From: Roseobacter sp.
Lineage (GTDB): Bacteria; Pseudomonadota; Alphaproteobacteria; Rhodobacterales; Rhodobacteraceae
NCBI GenBank assembly: GCA_011050655.1
Contig: DRFG01000100.1
Span: 1-43,499 of the forward strand
Length of the DNA: 43,499 nucleotides
Direction of reading: 5' to 3'
Below, one piece after another: positions 43,153 through 43,499 of this stretch. Numbering within the stretch: the first letter of the stretch is position 1; every line of letters starts with the position of its first letter. A program made the position numbers and the translations under genes. The notes under the pieces were generated by a model. It ran no database searches and was not told where the DNA came from. It saw only the letters and a program-made list of their open reading frames with translations.

Positions 43153-43399
43153 CGCAGCCTGACTGACACAAACGCTAGAGAGACTGGCGAACGAAACCCG
43201 CCGCGTGCATCATAACAGTACGCGGCGGAAGACCTAAATAAATCCCGATTATCCACAAAAAGAAGCGCTGGTGGAGCCATAGCTATGAAAACCATAGAAA
43301 AAGCTCGGGCCTGCCACGGTTTCGCGCGAAATGACCCGTCTACTTCCGAAAACTGGAAGCTGGCCAATATTGTCGGCTCCCAGCTATTGGAGTGCCGAC

Positions 43400-43499
43400 A
43401 TGATCACCGAACTGAAATCCGTCAGGGACATCTGGAAGAAGATGCCGAGCGAACATCACGGGCGCATCTTCCTCGAACAAATGATCTGGCCCACGGGCC
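43400..43499 (+). CDS. IS1595-type transposase, N-terminal fragment (runs off window)
   Basis: The last 100 bases encode MITELKSVRDIWKKMPSEHH followed by GRIFLEQMIWPTG. This matches the start of IS1595-family transposases, which continue into a zinc-ribbon CPxC motif (here beyond the edge). It marks the left end of an insertion sequence bounding the cargo region. The 247 bp upstream (43153-43399) contain no gene I can support, and I could not place the inverted repeat. Confidence 0.7.
   Translation, partial: MITELKSVRDIWKKMPSEHHGRIFLEQMIWPTG

Noticed and set aside
43095-43367. 90-codon minus-strand frame over the end of the DUF4399 gene
   Set aside because: It overlaps a real exported protein on the other strand and has no family features.

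Overview
The window looks like part of a large repABC plasmid from an alphaproteobacterium, most likely of the Rhodobacteraceae/Roseobacter group. The evidence is a complete minus-strand repA-repB-repC replication and partition unit with three copies of a centromere-like palindrome, a GC-rich base composition, and gene families typical of that group. It is bounded by mobile DNA: the end of an IS21-like element at the left edge and the first codons of an IS1595-type transposase at the right edge.

Layout. (1) 1-5.3 kb is a defence island: a Hachiman locus whose hamA has lost its 5' part to the IS21-like element, an intact-looking hamB helicase, a DUF3223 (DCL-like) gene, and a type IV AbiEi/AbiEii toxin-antitoxin pair with a visible promoter and operator. 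(2) 5.3-8.2 kb holds a ScpB-like gene and a DUF1403 gene, divergent from a tyrosine recombinase. An inverted repeat lies at the far end of the block, and a second, dif-like one lies in the divergent promoter region. (3) 8.2-13.2 kb is plasmid maintenance: a higBA toxin-antitoxin pair, then repC, a predicted counter-transcribed RNA, repB and repA, with partition palindromes, one of which is extended to a perfect 44-bp palindrome. (4) 13.2-29.2 kb is an I-type (Dot/Icm, IncI Tra-like) type IV secretion locus in two divergent operons. The left operon runs DsbC-like, DotI, DotH, DotG, IcmT. The right operon runs TraP-position protein, DotE/IcmC-like, DotP/IcmD-like, DotO/IcmB ATPase, unknown exported protein, lytic transglycosylase, two small exported or membrane proteins, TraW-position protein, TraX-position protein, DotA/TraY. 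A perfect 22-bp palindrome sits between the two operons. DotB, DotC, DotD, the coupling protein and a relaxase are not in the window. (5) 29.2-35.6 kb is less GC-rich: a small membrane protein, a lipoprotein, and a four-gene minus-strand operon (Asp/Asn beta-hydroxylase-like oxygenase, alpha/beta hydrolase, P-loop NTPase, ABC exporter) that resembles an uncharacterised small-molecule or peptide pathway. (6) 35.6-43.2 kb is an envelope redox/iron block: a VIT1/CCC1-type transporter, an OmpR-type two-component system, three PepSY proteins, a cytochrome b561, a catalase-peroxidase with a twin-arginine signal, and a DUF4399 protein.

The replication, segregation, toxin-antitoxin and recombinase genes keep the plasmid stable. 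The Dot/Icm-like genes would build the conjugation channel. The defence, oxygenase/exporter and peroxide/iron blocks are cargo. Product names rest on motif recognition and gene order. No database search was run, so exact family limits and several start codons remain inferences.
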